Shown in pieces: positions 26,973 to 34,329 of a DNA stretch of 64,000 nucleotides. Both the position numbers and the translations under genes were made by a program. Source of the DNA: Pseudidiomarina tainanensis (GTDB lineage Bacteria > Pseudomonadota > Gammaproteobacteria > Enterobacterales > Alteromonadaceae); the NCBI RefSeq assembly GCF_004214835.1, contig NZ_PIQJ01000002.1:186001-250000 (forward strand), given 5' to 3'. The notes beneath the pieces were generated by a model. It did no database searches, had not been told where the DNA came from, and saw nothing but the letters and a program-made list of their open reading frames with translations. Position 1 is the stretch's first letter. Each line of letters opens with the position of its first letter.

Positions 26973-27056
26973 TTAGTCGTCGCTTTTATTCTTCTTCTCA
27001 CGACGTTTTTCTTTCAGTGTTTTCTGTGGCTTCTTTTTCGCCTTTTCTTTACTCAT
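26973..27056 (-). CDS. Lysine-rich 27-residue small protein
   Basis: A 27-residue frame, ATG at 27056 and TAA at 26973, rich in Lys and Arg, starting MSKEKAKKKPQKTLKEKRRE and ending in an acidic SDD. A GGAG ribosome-binding site sits upstream. The ATG lies inside the last codons of the Rnk/GreA-like gene (8-base overlap), so translation is probably coupled, and a strong terminator follows the stop. Composition suggests an RNA- or ribosome-binding peptide. Similar tiny basic proteins are found in related gammaproteobacteria, but I do not know a function. Confidence 0.65.
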   Translation of the reverse strand: MSKEKAKKKPQKTLKEKRREKKNKSDD

Positions 27057-27459
27057 TGCTCGCTCCTTTGCGATTGAGTGCCATTAATCGCCAGCGACTC
27101 TCGCTAGCCCCTGAAACAACCGGAAACTCTGCGCCTAACGGCAATGCAAGTAGTGCCAACCCAATCGGAGACAGGTATGAAACAAGGCCCTGATTCGGGT
27201 TGGCACGACTTGGCTCGACAAGTTGAAAAGTGACTACCTCGCCAGCACACCCATGCTGGAAAAGCTGCCGAATCGTCACTTCTGATCCGATTTCGACACA
27301 CGGGTGAATACGCGATTGTGGTTGTTGCAACAGCTCAAGGCGATGCAACAAATCATTGAGCAATAACGGGTGCTGGAGCACACGATGCTGCTGGCACTGA
27401 AACAGGTGGTGATTAATACACGAGGTTGAGTTGCAATAACTCATAACACGCGCAAGCAC
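27049..27459 (-). CDS. Rnk/GreA-GreB C-terminal-domain protein
   Basis: The C-terminal half matches the FKBP-like GreA/GreB C domain as in Rnk (VEIGSEVTIRQLF, VVTFQLVEPSRANPNQGLVSYLSPIGLALLALPLGAEFPV). The N-terminal half is Leu/Gln/His-rich and could form a short coiled coil. The frame opens at 27489 (TTG), but a GTG at 27459 follows an AGGAG site by 8 bases and gives 136 residues, the length of E. coli Rnk, so I choose it. Rnk-like proteins bind RNA polymerase near the secondary channel. The downstream 27-residue gene overlaps its stop. Confidence 0.72.
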   Translation of the reverse strand: MLARVMSYCNSTSCINHHLFQCQQHRVLQHPLLLNDLLHRLELLQQPQSRIHPCVEIGSEVTIRQLFQHGCAGEVVTFQLVEPSRANPNQGLVSYLSPIGLALLALPLGAEFPVVSGASESRWRLMALNRKGASNE

Positions 27460-27542
27460 GGCATTTTCTCCTACCGAACTGAAACACAAAAAATTAGGTT
27501 TTGGGAATAACTACGGACGCCGACTGCGGTTGCGCAATCGGC

Positions 27543-27596
27543 TTAAATTGGAAAGGTAAGTGCGGTACTTTGAATTGAAAAATCGGCTTTAAACAT
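27543..27596 (-). CDS. Possible 17-residue leader peptide
   Basis: An ATG (27596) behind a strong GAGAGGA ribosome-binding site opens a 17-codon frame (MFKADFSIQSTALTFPI) that ends about 85 bases before the Rnk-like gene on the same strand. It has no recognisable attenuator or regulatory-codon run. Support is the ribosome-binding site alone, so this is tentative. Confidence 0.25.
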   Translation of the reverse strand: MFKADFSIQSTALTFPI

Positions 27597-27689
27597 GGTG
27601 TCCTCTCTAAGCGGAACAGACCATAGCCCTTCCCGCTGAGAAAGGCAAGCTTAAAGCCAAATACATACGAATCTACTCACAGAGGAGTA

Positions 27690-27744
27690 TTGCATATTGC
27701 AATGTATGTCGCATTATGCAATATATTAATGTCGCAAAGCGCAA
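27690..27744. promoter_or_regulatory. LuxO-type activator-binding sites upstream of a sigma-54 promoter
   Basis: TTGCATATTGCAA (27690-27702) matches the Vibrio LuxO box TTGCA-WWW-TGCAA exactly. TCGCATTATGCAA (27709-27721) differs at one position. TCGCAAAGCGCAA (27732-27744) is a weaker dyad. Centres are 19 and 23 bp apart, and the group lies about 90-145 bp upstream of the predicted start, normal for an enhancer-binding protein. The consensus is recalled from Vibrio qrr promoters; binding here is inferred. Confidence 0.72.
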
Positions 27745-27806
27745 CTACACTCAAAGCTAGACAATAGCGTAACCTGCTTTTACTCGAATTCAGGTTAATA
27801 AAATTT

Positions 27807-27821
27807 TGGCACGAGTTTTGC
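27807..27821 (+). promoter_or_regulatory. Sigma-54 promoter
   Basis: TGGCACGAGTTTTGC is an exact match to the -24/-12 consensus TGGCACG-N4-TTGC. Initiation is expected near 27833, only 77 bases before the LuxO-like start codon and upstream of a complete terminator hairpin. Confidence 0.9.
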
Positions 27822-27832
27822 TTGATAATAAA

Positions 27833-27909
27833 TTGCGTGAAAGATCTCCCATCTAAACGCTTTGCCGAGCAGCTCGTTTTCCCTTTTTTACGAGCTGGTC
27901 GGTTTTTTT
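27833..27909 (+). ncRNA. Candidate sigma-54-dependent small RNA (or attenuated leader) of the LuxO-like gene
   Basis: From the predicted sigma-54 start (about 27833) to the end of a T-run (27909) is about 77 nt. The 5' part, about 32 nt, is predicted unstructured and contains AGATCTCCCATCTAAACG, whose CUCCC could pair with Shine-Dalgarno-like sequences. The 3' part is a 13-bp hairpin with one G-G mismatch, a U/C-rich loop and seven U, like an Hfq-type sRNA tail. Position and regulation mimic qrr1 next to luxO in Vibrio, but I do not see the conserved Qrr core (GCCAACTGACGTTGTTAG). The alternative is a transcription attenuator for the downstream gene. Confidence 0.6.
27865..27909 (+). terminator. 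Intrinsic terminator ending at the LuxO-like start codon
   Basis: CCGAGCAGCTCGT (27865-27877) pairs with ACGAGCTGGTCGG (27890-27902), 12 of 13 positions, with a 12-base loop. TTTTTTT (27903-27909) follows and the ATG is the next base. Expression of the downstream gene from the sigma-54 promoter would require read-through. Confidence 0.88.
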
Positions 27910-29316
27910 ATGAAAAGGCTAATTAAAGAGATGTCTGAAAATATAACAAGAAGAAAAATTCTTATCATTGAAGATAACCAAACGACGTCTTTAATTTACA
28001 GAAATTATTTAGGCAAAGAATTTGAAGTTACCGTTGTCGATAATGGGGCGGAAGCTTTGGAAAGTTTTCAGCAACATATGGCAGATTTAGTCCTACTCGA
28101 TTTAAATCTACCAGATATCGACGGCATTCAACTCCTACAAAGTTTTCGCGAAATCGATAAGCATATTCCAATAATTATCGTAACGGGTGATAGCTCTTAT
28201 GAGCAGGTCAGTAAAGCTCTTCACTTAAAAGCCACAGACTATCTCACTAAGCCGATTGACCGAGGTCGTCTCAATGTAACGATCGCCAATGCCTTTCGCG
28301 ATGTTCGATTGACCAAGCGGATTAGTCACCTAAACAGCTCCTCGAAACCATATATTTTTCATGGCATGGTTGGTCGGTCGCCTGCGATAACAACGATATT
28401 TGAAATTATTAAAAGTGCAGCGAAAAGTAGCGCATCTATATTTATCACCGGCGAGAGTGGGACAGGTAAAGAGCTATGCGCAGAAGCCATTCATTTAGAA
28501 AGTGACCGGCGCAATCGTCCGTTTATTGCCCTGAACTGCGCCGCTATTCCTCGCGAGTTACTCGAGTCGGAGCTCTTTGGTCACGTTCGCGGTGCATTTA
28601 CCGGAGCGAATACCGAGAGGGTGGGAGCTGCCAAACGCGCTGACGGCGGTACATTGTTTCTCGATGAAATTGGGGAGCTTCCAGTCGATCTTCAAAGCAA
28701 GCTACTTCGCTTCATTCAAACTAGAAAATTTCAGCCGCTAGGAAGTAATGAGCTTGTAGCGGTCGATGTAAGATTCGTTTGTGCAACGAATCGGGATCCT
28801 CATGAAGCAATTGCAGCAGGTATATTGCGAGAAGATCTCTACTATCGCCTTAACGTATTGCCAATCCATCTGCCACCTCTACGGGAGCGGGGTGATGATG
28901 TCGTTCTTATTGCGCGAGAGCTTCTCAAGGCAATTTCATTGGAAGAGAACAAAAGCTTCCAACGGTATTCCAACGCCGTAGAGTCTGTTTTTCGAGTTTA
29001 TAAATGGCCGGGTAATATACGCGAGTTATCCAACACTATCCGCAAAATTATTGTATTAAATGATGGCGATGTTATTACTCCTGGAATGATTCCTTCAAAT
29101 CTCATTGAGCCGAGACAACAAATAACTCAGAGCCCTGCCGAAGATTCAGATCAGGCGACGGTAAATCCACTACAACCAATGTGGAAAGTCGAACAAGAGG
29201 TTATTTTGATGGCTCTAAAGCACTGTGATGGACGTGTCAGGAAGGCAGCAAAGCTTTTAGAAATTGATCCATCAACGTTATATCGAAAAATCGAGCGTTG
29301 GAACTTAAAGGTATAA
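27910..29316 (+). CDS. luxO: LuxO-like sigma-54-dependent response regulator
   Basis: A 468-residue NtrC-family regulator closest in motif detail to Vibrio LuxO. REC covers about 15-135 (IIEDN, phospho-Asp in ADLVLLDLNLPD near 64, YLTKPID). AAA+ covers about 155-385, with Walker A GESGTGKE near 180, GAFTGA near 228 and [11 protein letters not shown]. LuxO-like strings include ASIFITGESGTGKELCAEAI, LLRFIQT and VRFVCATNRDP. The Fis-type HTH ends the protein (KAAKLLEIDPSTLYRKIERW). The start is uncertain: ATG 27910 abuts the terminator T-run and has no ribosome-binding site; ATG 27931 (MSENITRR) follows AAAGAG. A TTG further upstream lies inside the hairpin. The next gene starts six bases after the stop. 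The symbol denotes family, not proven orthology. Confidence 0.82.
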   Translation: MKRLIKEMSENITRRKILIIEDNQTTSLIYRNYLGKEFEVTVVDNGAEALESFQQHMADLVLLDLNLPDIDGIQLLQSFREIDKHIPIIIVTGDSSYEQVSKALHLKATDYLTKPIDRGRLNVTIANAFRDVRLTKRISHLNSSSKPYIFHGMVGRSPAITTIFEIIKSAAKSSASIFITGESGTGKELCAEAIHLESDRRNRPFIALNCAAIPRELLESELFGHVRGAFTGANTERVGAAKRADGGTLFLDEIGELPVDLQSKLLRFIQTRKFQPLGSNELVAVDVRFVCATNRDPHEAIAAGILREDLYYRLNVLPIHLPPLRERGDDVVLIARELLKAISLEENKSFQRYSNAVESVFRVYKWPGNIRELSNTIRKIIVLNDGDVITPGMIPSNLIEPRQQITQSPAEDSDQATVNPLQPMWKVEQEVILMALKHCDGRVRKAAKLLEIDPSTLYRKIERWNLKV

Positions 29317-29322
29317 ATTAAG

Positions 29323-30576
29323 ATGTTTGGGCATTTCTACAACCAACTAAACGCGAAAATTACTTCTGGAGTGACAGCAGAGAAATTATTTGCCGTGTGC
29401 TACATCGATCTTGATCACTTTTTCGAGATTCAGCAGGACTTTGGTTGCGAAGTGAGTGAAATAGCTTTGCGCTCAATACACGAACGGGTAGCCAGTATCT
29501 TAAGTCCAGATGACTTTTTGTCGCAAAGTGCGAGTGATCAGTTTTTTGTTTTCATTGCGTTAGAGAATCTTGACTCAAACCTAGCGCAGCTTTGCGAATT
29601 TATTAGCGCTCCTATCAAAATATCGGATTATCTTATAAGCATAACTGCATCAATTGGCGTGCACATCCTTAAAGAGCAGGATAAATCGCCGGACCATGTA
29701 TTACGAAATGCTATAGAAGCCTGCATTCACGTTAAGCACGAAGGCGGTAATAATTTACACATATACGATGACGAAGCAGTCTTACTTCGCCGAAAAAAGA
29801 GAGAAATAGTCGATCAAGTAATCTTTGGGCTCGAAAACCATCAGTTCGAGCTTTATTTACAGCCTAAATACGACCTTAAGAACTTGGTTGTCATTGGTTT
29901 TGAAGCTCTCATTCGATGGATTGACCCTGAACGCGGAATAATTAGCCCTGCTATTTTGCTCGACGCAATTGCTGGAACCGAAGCCGAGCGACTTATCGAT
30001 GAATTTGTACTTGAAGAGGCGCTGACAATACTGAAGGGTTTGCATAAACTAAACCGCACCCTTAGCTTGAGCATCAATGTCAGCCCAGCTCAGCTAATGA
30101 GCCCTTGGTTTGCAGCGCAAGTAGAGCTTTATTACACCAAGTATCCCATTCTGATGGAACATTTGCGACTGGAGATTCTTGAAAGTGATACTTTTAAAAA
30201 TTTAGATGTTTTTAAATCCCATCTCGAAAACCTAAAACAGTTTGGTGTTACTCTATCACTTGATGACTTTGGTACAGGCTTCGCTTCGTTAACGCACTTA
30301 TTGATGCTACCAATCAACGAGGTAAAGATCGATCGCTCTTTTGTCACTTCAATTGACACCAATGAGATCAATCAAATGATTGTGAAACACGTCGTGGAGC
30401 TGGCAGAAAAGCTTAATATTTCCACGGTCGTTGAAGGTATCGAAAATCAAAAAGAATTAGCCACCGTACAAAATCTGGGTGTGCATGCTGCGCAAGGCTA
30501 TTTTCTGACGCGACCGTTTCCAAGTAGTAAATTAAAGGATTGGTGGGCAGAACAGTTACTCAACAGCGTTCTATAG
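29323..30576 (+). CDS. Degenerate GGDEF plus EAL protein (probable c-di-GMP phosphodiesterase)
   Basis: A 417-residue cytosolic protein. Residues about 18-150 form a GGDEF-like fold whose signature is replaced by ASDQF near 69, so cyclase activity is unlikely. Residues about 165-410 form an EAL domain that keeps the key motifs: FEALIRW near 192, SINVSP, LEILES, DDFGTGFASL, VKIDRSF, VVEGIEN and AAQGYFLTRPFP. This set is compatible with active cyclic-di-GMP hydrolysis. There is no membrane segment or sensor domain, so control probably comes from partners in the cluster. It lies 6 bases after the LuxO-like gene, presumably in the same transcript. Confidence 0.88.
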   Translation: MFGHFYNQLNAKITSGVTAEKLFAVCYIDLDHFFEIQQDFGCEVSEIALRSIHERVASILSPDDFLSQSASDQFFVFIALENLDSNLAQLCEFISAPIKISDYLISITASIGVHILKEQDKSPDHVLRNAIEACIHVKHEGGNNLHIYDDEAVLLRRKKREIVDQVIFGLENHQFELYLQPKYDLKNLVVIGFEALIRWIDPERGIISPAILLDAIAGTEAERLIDEFVLEEALTILKGLHKLNRTLSLSINVSPAQLMSPWFAAQVELYYTKYPILMEHLRLEILESDTFKNLDVFKSHLENLKQFGVTLSLDDFGTGFASLTHLLMLPINEVKIDRSFVTSIDTNEINQMIVKHVVELAEKLNISTVVEGIENQKELATVQNLGVHAAQGYFLTRPFPSSKLKDWWAEQLLNSVL

Positions 30577-30633
30577 CTTGACTGCGTCTATTGAGTTAAT
30601 TAATTGGCTTTAATACTTGGCTGGATTCAGTGA

Positions 30634-33015
30634 ATGAAAAGAATAATCAACGGTTTACCAAGGTTAAAAACTTCTCTGTTTATTCTGGGAGCTATTTTAG
30701 CTCTTCTCATCAACTGCTTTCCGATACCATTTATTTATAGCGACCAAATATTTTTAGGTAATTCGATTGCTATTGCTCTAACAATTTTGTACGGATTGCG
30801 AGTTGGCCTGCCTATTTCTATAGCTTCGGGTCTATTAACGAGCTACTTTTGGGGACACTACCTTGGTATTCTCCCTTTTACCATAGAAATTATTTTGGTC
30901 TTTCTTGCAGTTCGATATGGGAAAAGCGTTCTATTAACCGGTCTCCTCTTTTGGCTAACGCTAGGCCCAGTTGTTATCTTTGCGAATTACTTTTACTTCA
31001 GTGATTTTTCCACAATCGAAACCTATAGCATCTCACTGAAATATAGCCTTAATGGACTATTTAATATCCTTCTAGGGTATTTAATTTTCCATGCACTGAG
31101 ATATTTAAAATTTGAACCAAATATACAATTTCGAACTTCAACCGCTCAGGTGATTTTGAACACCGGATTTTTCATTGCATTCTCTATTTCTTCAGTCACA
31201 GTTTACTTTTGGTTACAAGCAATGAACAAAGAACTGACTGATGAAATAAAAAGAGACACCGTCATTTTAAATGAAGTCGTGGATGACTCGGTTAATAATC
31301 ATCTTTCTACGCACCTTTCAGCCATTCAATTTATTAGTGAGATAGTAACGCAACAAAATAGCAACAAAAATATAAGCGACCTTCTTGATATTACAGGAGA
31401 TTTATATCCGTCTTACTTAACGATGCTCGCGACTGATACAGAAGGCAACATTATAGCTACGTGGCCTGCCGAAATGCTCAAGATAGCAAAAATTAACAAT
31501 TCAACCAATGTCTCAGCACGAGATTATTTTATCGTATCCAAGGAAACATCAAGAGCCTATATTTCTGATAGCTTTCAAGGCCAAGGCTTTGGTACTGACC
31601 CTATTCTTGCATTAGCTGTGCCATATTACCTAAATAATAGTTTCTCTGGGATAATAGAAGGCTCACTAAATCTCAAAAGCCTCTATAGTCACTGGATTCC
31701 AAAAATTGACCGAAATGATGTTTATATCATTTCAGACAAACAGAACAGCGTTGTATTTGCTTCGCCTGAACTTAAAATTGCACCACTGACCAAAGCCCCA
31801 GACTTTCTATCGAGCGACTCTGATATCTCATCACCTACGCGAGTTACCGTAACATCAAATGGAGAGGAGTACATTGGCTATAGAACATTAAATAGAAGTT
31901 CTGGCTGGTCAACAATTAGCTTTATACCAATCGGTACGTATGAATCTGTACTCAGCGGATATATGCTTCGTTCGTTTTTATTATTACTGACGATGTCTTT
32001 TCTATTTGGCATCCCGCTATATTTTATCGCCGGCGCTTTAACCAAGCCAATCAGTAAATTAGTTGAAAATATTGAGTTGGCAAACACTTCTAAAGGTGTT
32101 GTACCTCTTGAATCGAGTAGCCATTATTATGTAGCCGAACTAGAAAGCTTGCGTACTGGCTATCATCGATTCACAAAGGATTTAGCGAAAACACTTGCGA
32201 ACTTAACTCAAAGCACTGAAGAAAATAAAACTCTAAATCAACATCTAATTGAAATTAACGAAAACCTAGAGCGGCATGTTTATGAGCGAACCGAACAGCT
32301 CGAACTTGCATTGAGTTCAGTCTCTGCCGCAAATGATATGAAATCCATCTTCATGGCAAATATGAGCCATGAGATACGTACTCCACTCCATGGTGTTATC
32401 GGAATCACTGAAATATTGTTGCATCAAGAACACAGTGAAGAAGTTCATCAGCAGCTGCTACTCATTCAAGAAAATGGGAAACATTTACTTGATTTGCTCA
32501 ACGATATTTTAGATTTCTCAAAAATCGAATCAGGTACACTTAGCATTCATAATACTCGCGTTGATGTAAGAGAATGTTTAAGTGGCATAGCAAACACATT
32601 TAAACCTATTGCTGAAAAGAAAAACCTTCGCTTCAAACTTGAGATACACAAGTCTGTACCAGACTATCTAAATTTAGATGCGATACGCGTCAAGCAGATA
32701 CTGAGCAACTTAATCAGCAACGCCATAAAGTTCACGAACACCGGGTCTGTGAACGTTGATGTTTTTTATGAGCAAGCCTGCTTGCACATAAAAGTCATCG
32801 ATACGGGGATTGGAATTAGCCCAAATGATATCGAACAGATTTACTTACCATTCCAGCAGTTAGAATCAAGCGCATCCAAACGCTTTGAAGGAACTGGTTT
32901 AGGCCTTGCAATATGTATGCAGTTGGCCAAACTGATGGGAGCGAAATTAGACTGCCAGAGTGAAGTTGGAGTCGGTACAACCTTTGAGTTCACCGTTTGT
33001 TCTGACGACTTATAA
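30634..33015 (+). CDS. Membrane sensor histidine kinase with Cache-like periplasmic domain
   Basis: A 793-residue kinase. An N-terminal block of about six membrane segments (about 12-165) resembles MASE-type integral sensors. TM near 178-197 leads to a periplasmic dCache-like region (about 205-440, with VSARDYFIVSKETSRAYISD and VFASPELK), and TM near 446-466 is followed by HAMP. A coiled coil leads to HisKA with NMSHEIRTPLHGVIG (His near 577) and HATPase_c (NLISNAIKFT, DTGIGISPND, GTGLGLAI). There is no C-terminal receiver, unusual for this HisKA type. A stand-alone receiver is encoded convergently, overlapping by six bases. AT-rich codon usage matches its neighbours in the cluster. Confidence 0.88.
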   Translation: MKRIINGLPRLKTSLFILGAILALLINCFPIPFIYSDQIFLGNSIAIALTILYGLRVGLPISIASGLLTSYFWGHYLGILPFTIEIILVFLAVRYGKSVLLTGLLFWLTLGPVVIFANYFYFSDFSTIETYSISLKYSLNGLFNILLGYLIFHALRYLKFEPNIQFRTSTAQVILNTGFFIAFSISSVTVYFWLQAMNKELTDEIKRDTVILNEVVDDSVNNHLSTHLSAIQFISEIVTQQNSNKNISDLLDITGDLYPSYLTMLATDTEGNIIATWPAEMLKIAKINNSTNVSARDYFIVSKETSRAYISDSFQGQGFGTDPILALAVPYYLNNSFSGIIEGSLNLKSLYSHWIPKIDRNDVYIISDKQNSVVFASPELKIAPLTKAPDFLSSDSDISSPTRVTVTSNGEEYIGYRTLNRSSGWSTISFIPIGTYESVLSGYMLRSFLLLLTMSFLFGIPLYFIAGALTKPISKLVENIELANTSKGVVPLESSSHYYVAELESLRTGYHRFTKDLAKTLANLTQSTEENKTLNQHLIEINENLERHVYERTEQLELALSSVSAANDMKSIFMANMSHEIRTPLHGVIGITEILLHQEHSEEVHQQLLLIQENGKHLLDLLNDILDFSKIESGTLSIHNTRVDVRECLSGIANTFKPIAEKKNLRFKLEIHKSVPDYLNLDAIRVKQILSNLISNAIKFTNTGSVNVDVFYEQACLHIKVIDTGIGISPNDIEQIYLPFQQLESSASKRFEGTGLGLAICMQLAKLMGAKLDCQSEVGVGTTFEFTVCSDDL

Positions 33016-33456
33016 TACGACACTTGAGATTGTTTCAAACAACTCATTTTTTGTGTATGGCTTCGTCAGCACAGCTTGAATCGGCAATTTGCGATATTTG
33101 CCACGCGCAACGCCCACTGCATCGGCAGTCAATAAAATGATTGGTTTGTTATCGTGAAGTTTTTTCTTACGAATTATCTCTATAGCATTAACCCCATCAA
33201 GTATAAGCATCATTGCGTCAACGATAACCACATCAAAACTGTCTGCTTCTAATGCAGCAAGCAATGCATCGCCGTCAAATACAATTTTAGTTGATGCGCC
33301 AAATTCCTTTAGATAAAAATCAACGATCAGTTGACTGGTTTTGTTGTCTTCTGCAACGAGAACGGAGCAGCACTCGTTGAATGTTCTGATATTTGCTGAT
33401 TTAGGCATGAATTGCTCACAAAGCATTGGTGATTCGTTCAAGTTAATATACACCAC
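33010..33456 (-). CDS. Stand-alone receiver (REC) protein
   Basis: A 148-residue single-domain response regulator. REC covers about 30-147: VLVAEDNKTS, phospho-Asp in VVIVDAMMLILDG (Asp80), Thr in ILLTADAV, and the Lys segment AVLTKPYTKNEL. It has the hybrid-kinase type of receiver sequence (EDN...LTKPY). The likely start could also be the internal ATG at residue 17 (MPKSANIRTF). It overlaps the preceding kinase by six bases on the opposite strand. It could be the receiver that kinase lacks, relaying phosphate to the HPt protein encoded downstream; this is inference. Confidence 0.85.
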   Translation of the reverse strand: MVYINLNESPMLCEQFMPKSANIRTFNECCSVLVAEDNKTSQLIVDFYLKEFGASTKIVFDGDALLAALEADSFDVVIVDAMMLILDGVNAIEIIRKKKLHDNKPIILLTADAVGVARGKYRKLPIQAVLTKPYTKNELFETISSVVL

Positions 33457-33533
33457 AAAAATGATAAATTCGATATTTTTAACAATCAGTATTTCGCTAG
33501 GATATTAACGAAAATTTGCGCTGATAATAACGG

Positions 33534-33561
33534 TTTACACTATTGCTAGTTTCTGTATAAA
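33534..33561 (+). promoter_or_regulatory. Sigma-70-type promoter for the HTH-REC gene
   Basis: TTTACA (33534-33539) and TATAAA (33556-33561) are separated by 16 bases, about 65 bases before the start of the rightward gene. The 170-base spacer should also hold the leftward REC promoter. Confidence 0.55.
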
Positions 33562-33626
33562 CTTCTGAAAATTGCAAAATACAACTAATTCAACATCAAG
33601 CACTTCTATTCACAGGCGATATTCTA

Positions 33627-34244
33627 ATGCAAAGCAAGAGCTCCAAAACCACTTACTTGAGTACATCAGAAGTAGCAAGGTTGCTCGGTGTGTCGGTAGG
33701 GACAGTGCAGCAAATGGTGGAGAGCGGCGAACTCAAAGCATGGAAAACCGCTGGGGGTCATCGCCGAATTCTTAAAGAGTCTGTGGTTGAAATGCAGGGC
33801 ATGCAGCAAAATAATTCAGTTGTAACAGAAGTTAATAAAACACCACAAGTCAAATCCTATCGAACAAATGAATTAGCTATTCTTATTGTTGAAGACGATC
33901 CTGTCGCAGTAAAACTTTATGAACATTTGCTAGAGGCAAATTCAGAAAATGTTCGCGTCGAGTATGCCAGTGATGGTATTGAAGCGCTTTTGAAGCTGGG
34001 GCAACAGCGGTTTAACTTATTAATTTTGGACATCGACATTCCATATGTGGATGGCTATGAAATGCTGAGAAGAATTTCGGCAGATGCTCACCAAAGTTCT
34101 TTGAACATCCTTATTGTCACTGGAACATCAATCAAACCTTCAAATATTGATAATGAAGGTCTAACAATAATTGAAAAGCCGATAAACAAAGCCTTTTTCC
34201 GAGGCTATTTACAGGGGGCTATTGATACCCACCGAGCGAAATAA
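33627..34244 (+). CDS. Excisionase/MerR-type HTH fused to a receiver domain
   Basis: A 205-residue protein. Residues about 9-58 are a winged HTH of the excisionase/BldC type (YLSTSEVARLLGVSVGTVQQM, GGHRRILKESV). After a linker, residues about 84-200 form a REC domain (LIVEDDPVAVKLYEHLL, phospho-Asp in LLILDIDIPYVDG near 134, IVTGTS, IEKPINKA). HTH at the N-terminus followed by REC is the reverse of most response regulators. It is suited to phosphorylation-controlled DNA binding, perhaps at the dyad just upstream of the next gene. Confidence 0.82.
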   Translation: MQSKSSKTTYLSTSEVARLLGVSVGTVQQMVESGELKAWKTAGGHRRILKESVVEMQGMQQNNSVVTEVNKTPQVKSYRTNELAILIVEDDPVAVKLYEHLLEANSENVRVEYASDGIEALLKLGQQRFNLLILDIDIPYVDGYEMLRRISADAHQSSLNILIVTGTSIKPSNIDNEGLTIIEKPINKAFFRGYLQGAIDTHRAK

Positions 34245-34293
34245 AATATTTTTGACATTTTTATCATTTTTGTTGATTTATTTCGTTTTGGCT

Positions 34294-34325
34294 TATAATC
34301 TATCCTCGCTAGATTATCGAGGATA
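34294..34325 (+). promoter_or_regulatory. Promoter -10 with a dyad over the start site/RBS
   Basis: TATAAT (34294-34299) has TTGTTG 18 bases upstream. Immediately downstream, TATCCTCG (34301-34308) and CGAGGATA (34318-34325) form an 8-bp dyad with a 9-base centre. Its right arm includes the GAGGA ribosome-binding site of the gene starting at 34330. Because initiation should occur inside the left arm, the dyad is more likely a DNA operator than a complete RNA hairpin. Confidence 0.55.
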
Positions 34326-34329
34326 AAGA

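Noticed and set aside
27862-27909. TTG start adding 16 residues to the LuxO-like protein
   Set aside because: The extension is encoded by the terminator hairpin and its T-run, and LuxO relatives begin at about MSENITRRKILIIEDN.
27833-27909. Assignment to the Vibrio Qrr family
   Set aside because: The conserved Qrr pairing core is not visible and the RNA is shorter than known Qrr molecules, so only the regulatory layout is shared.
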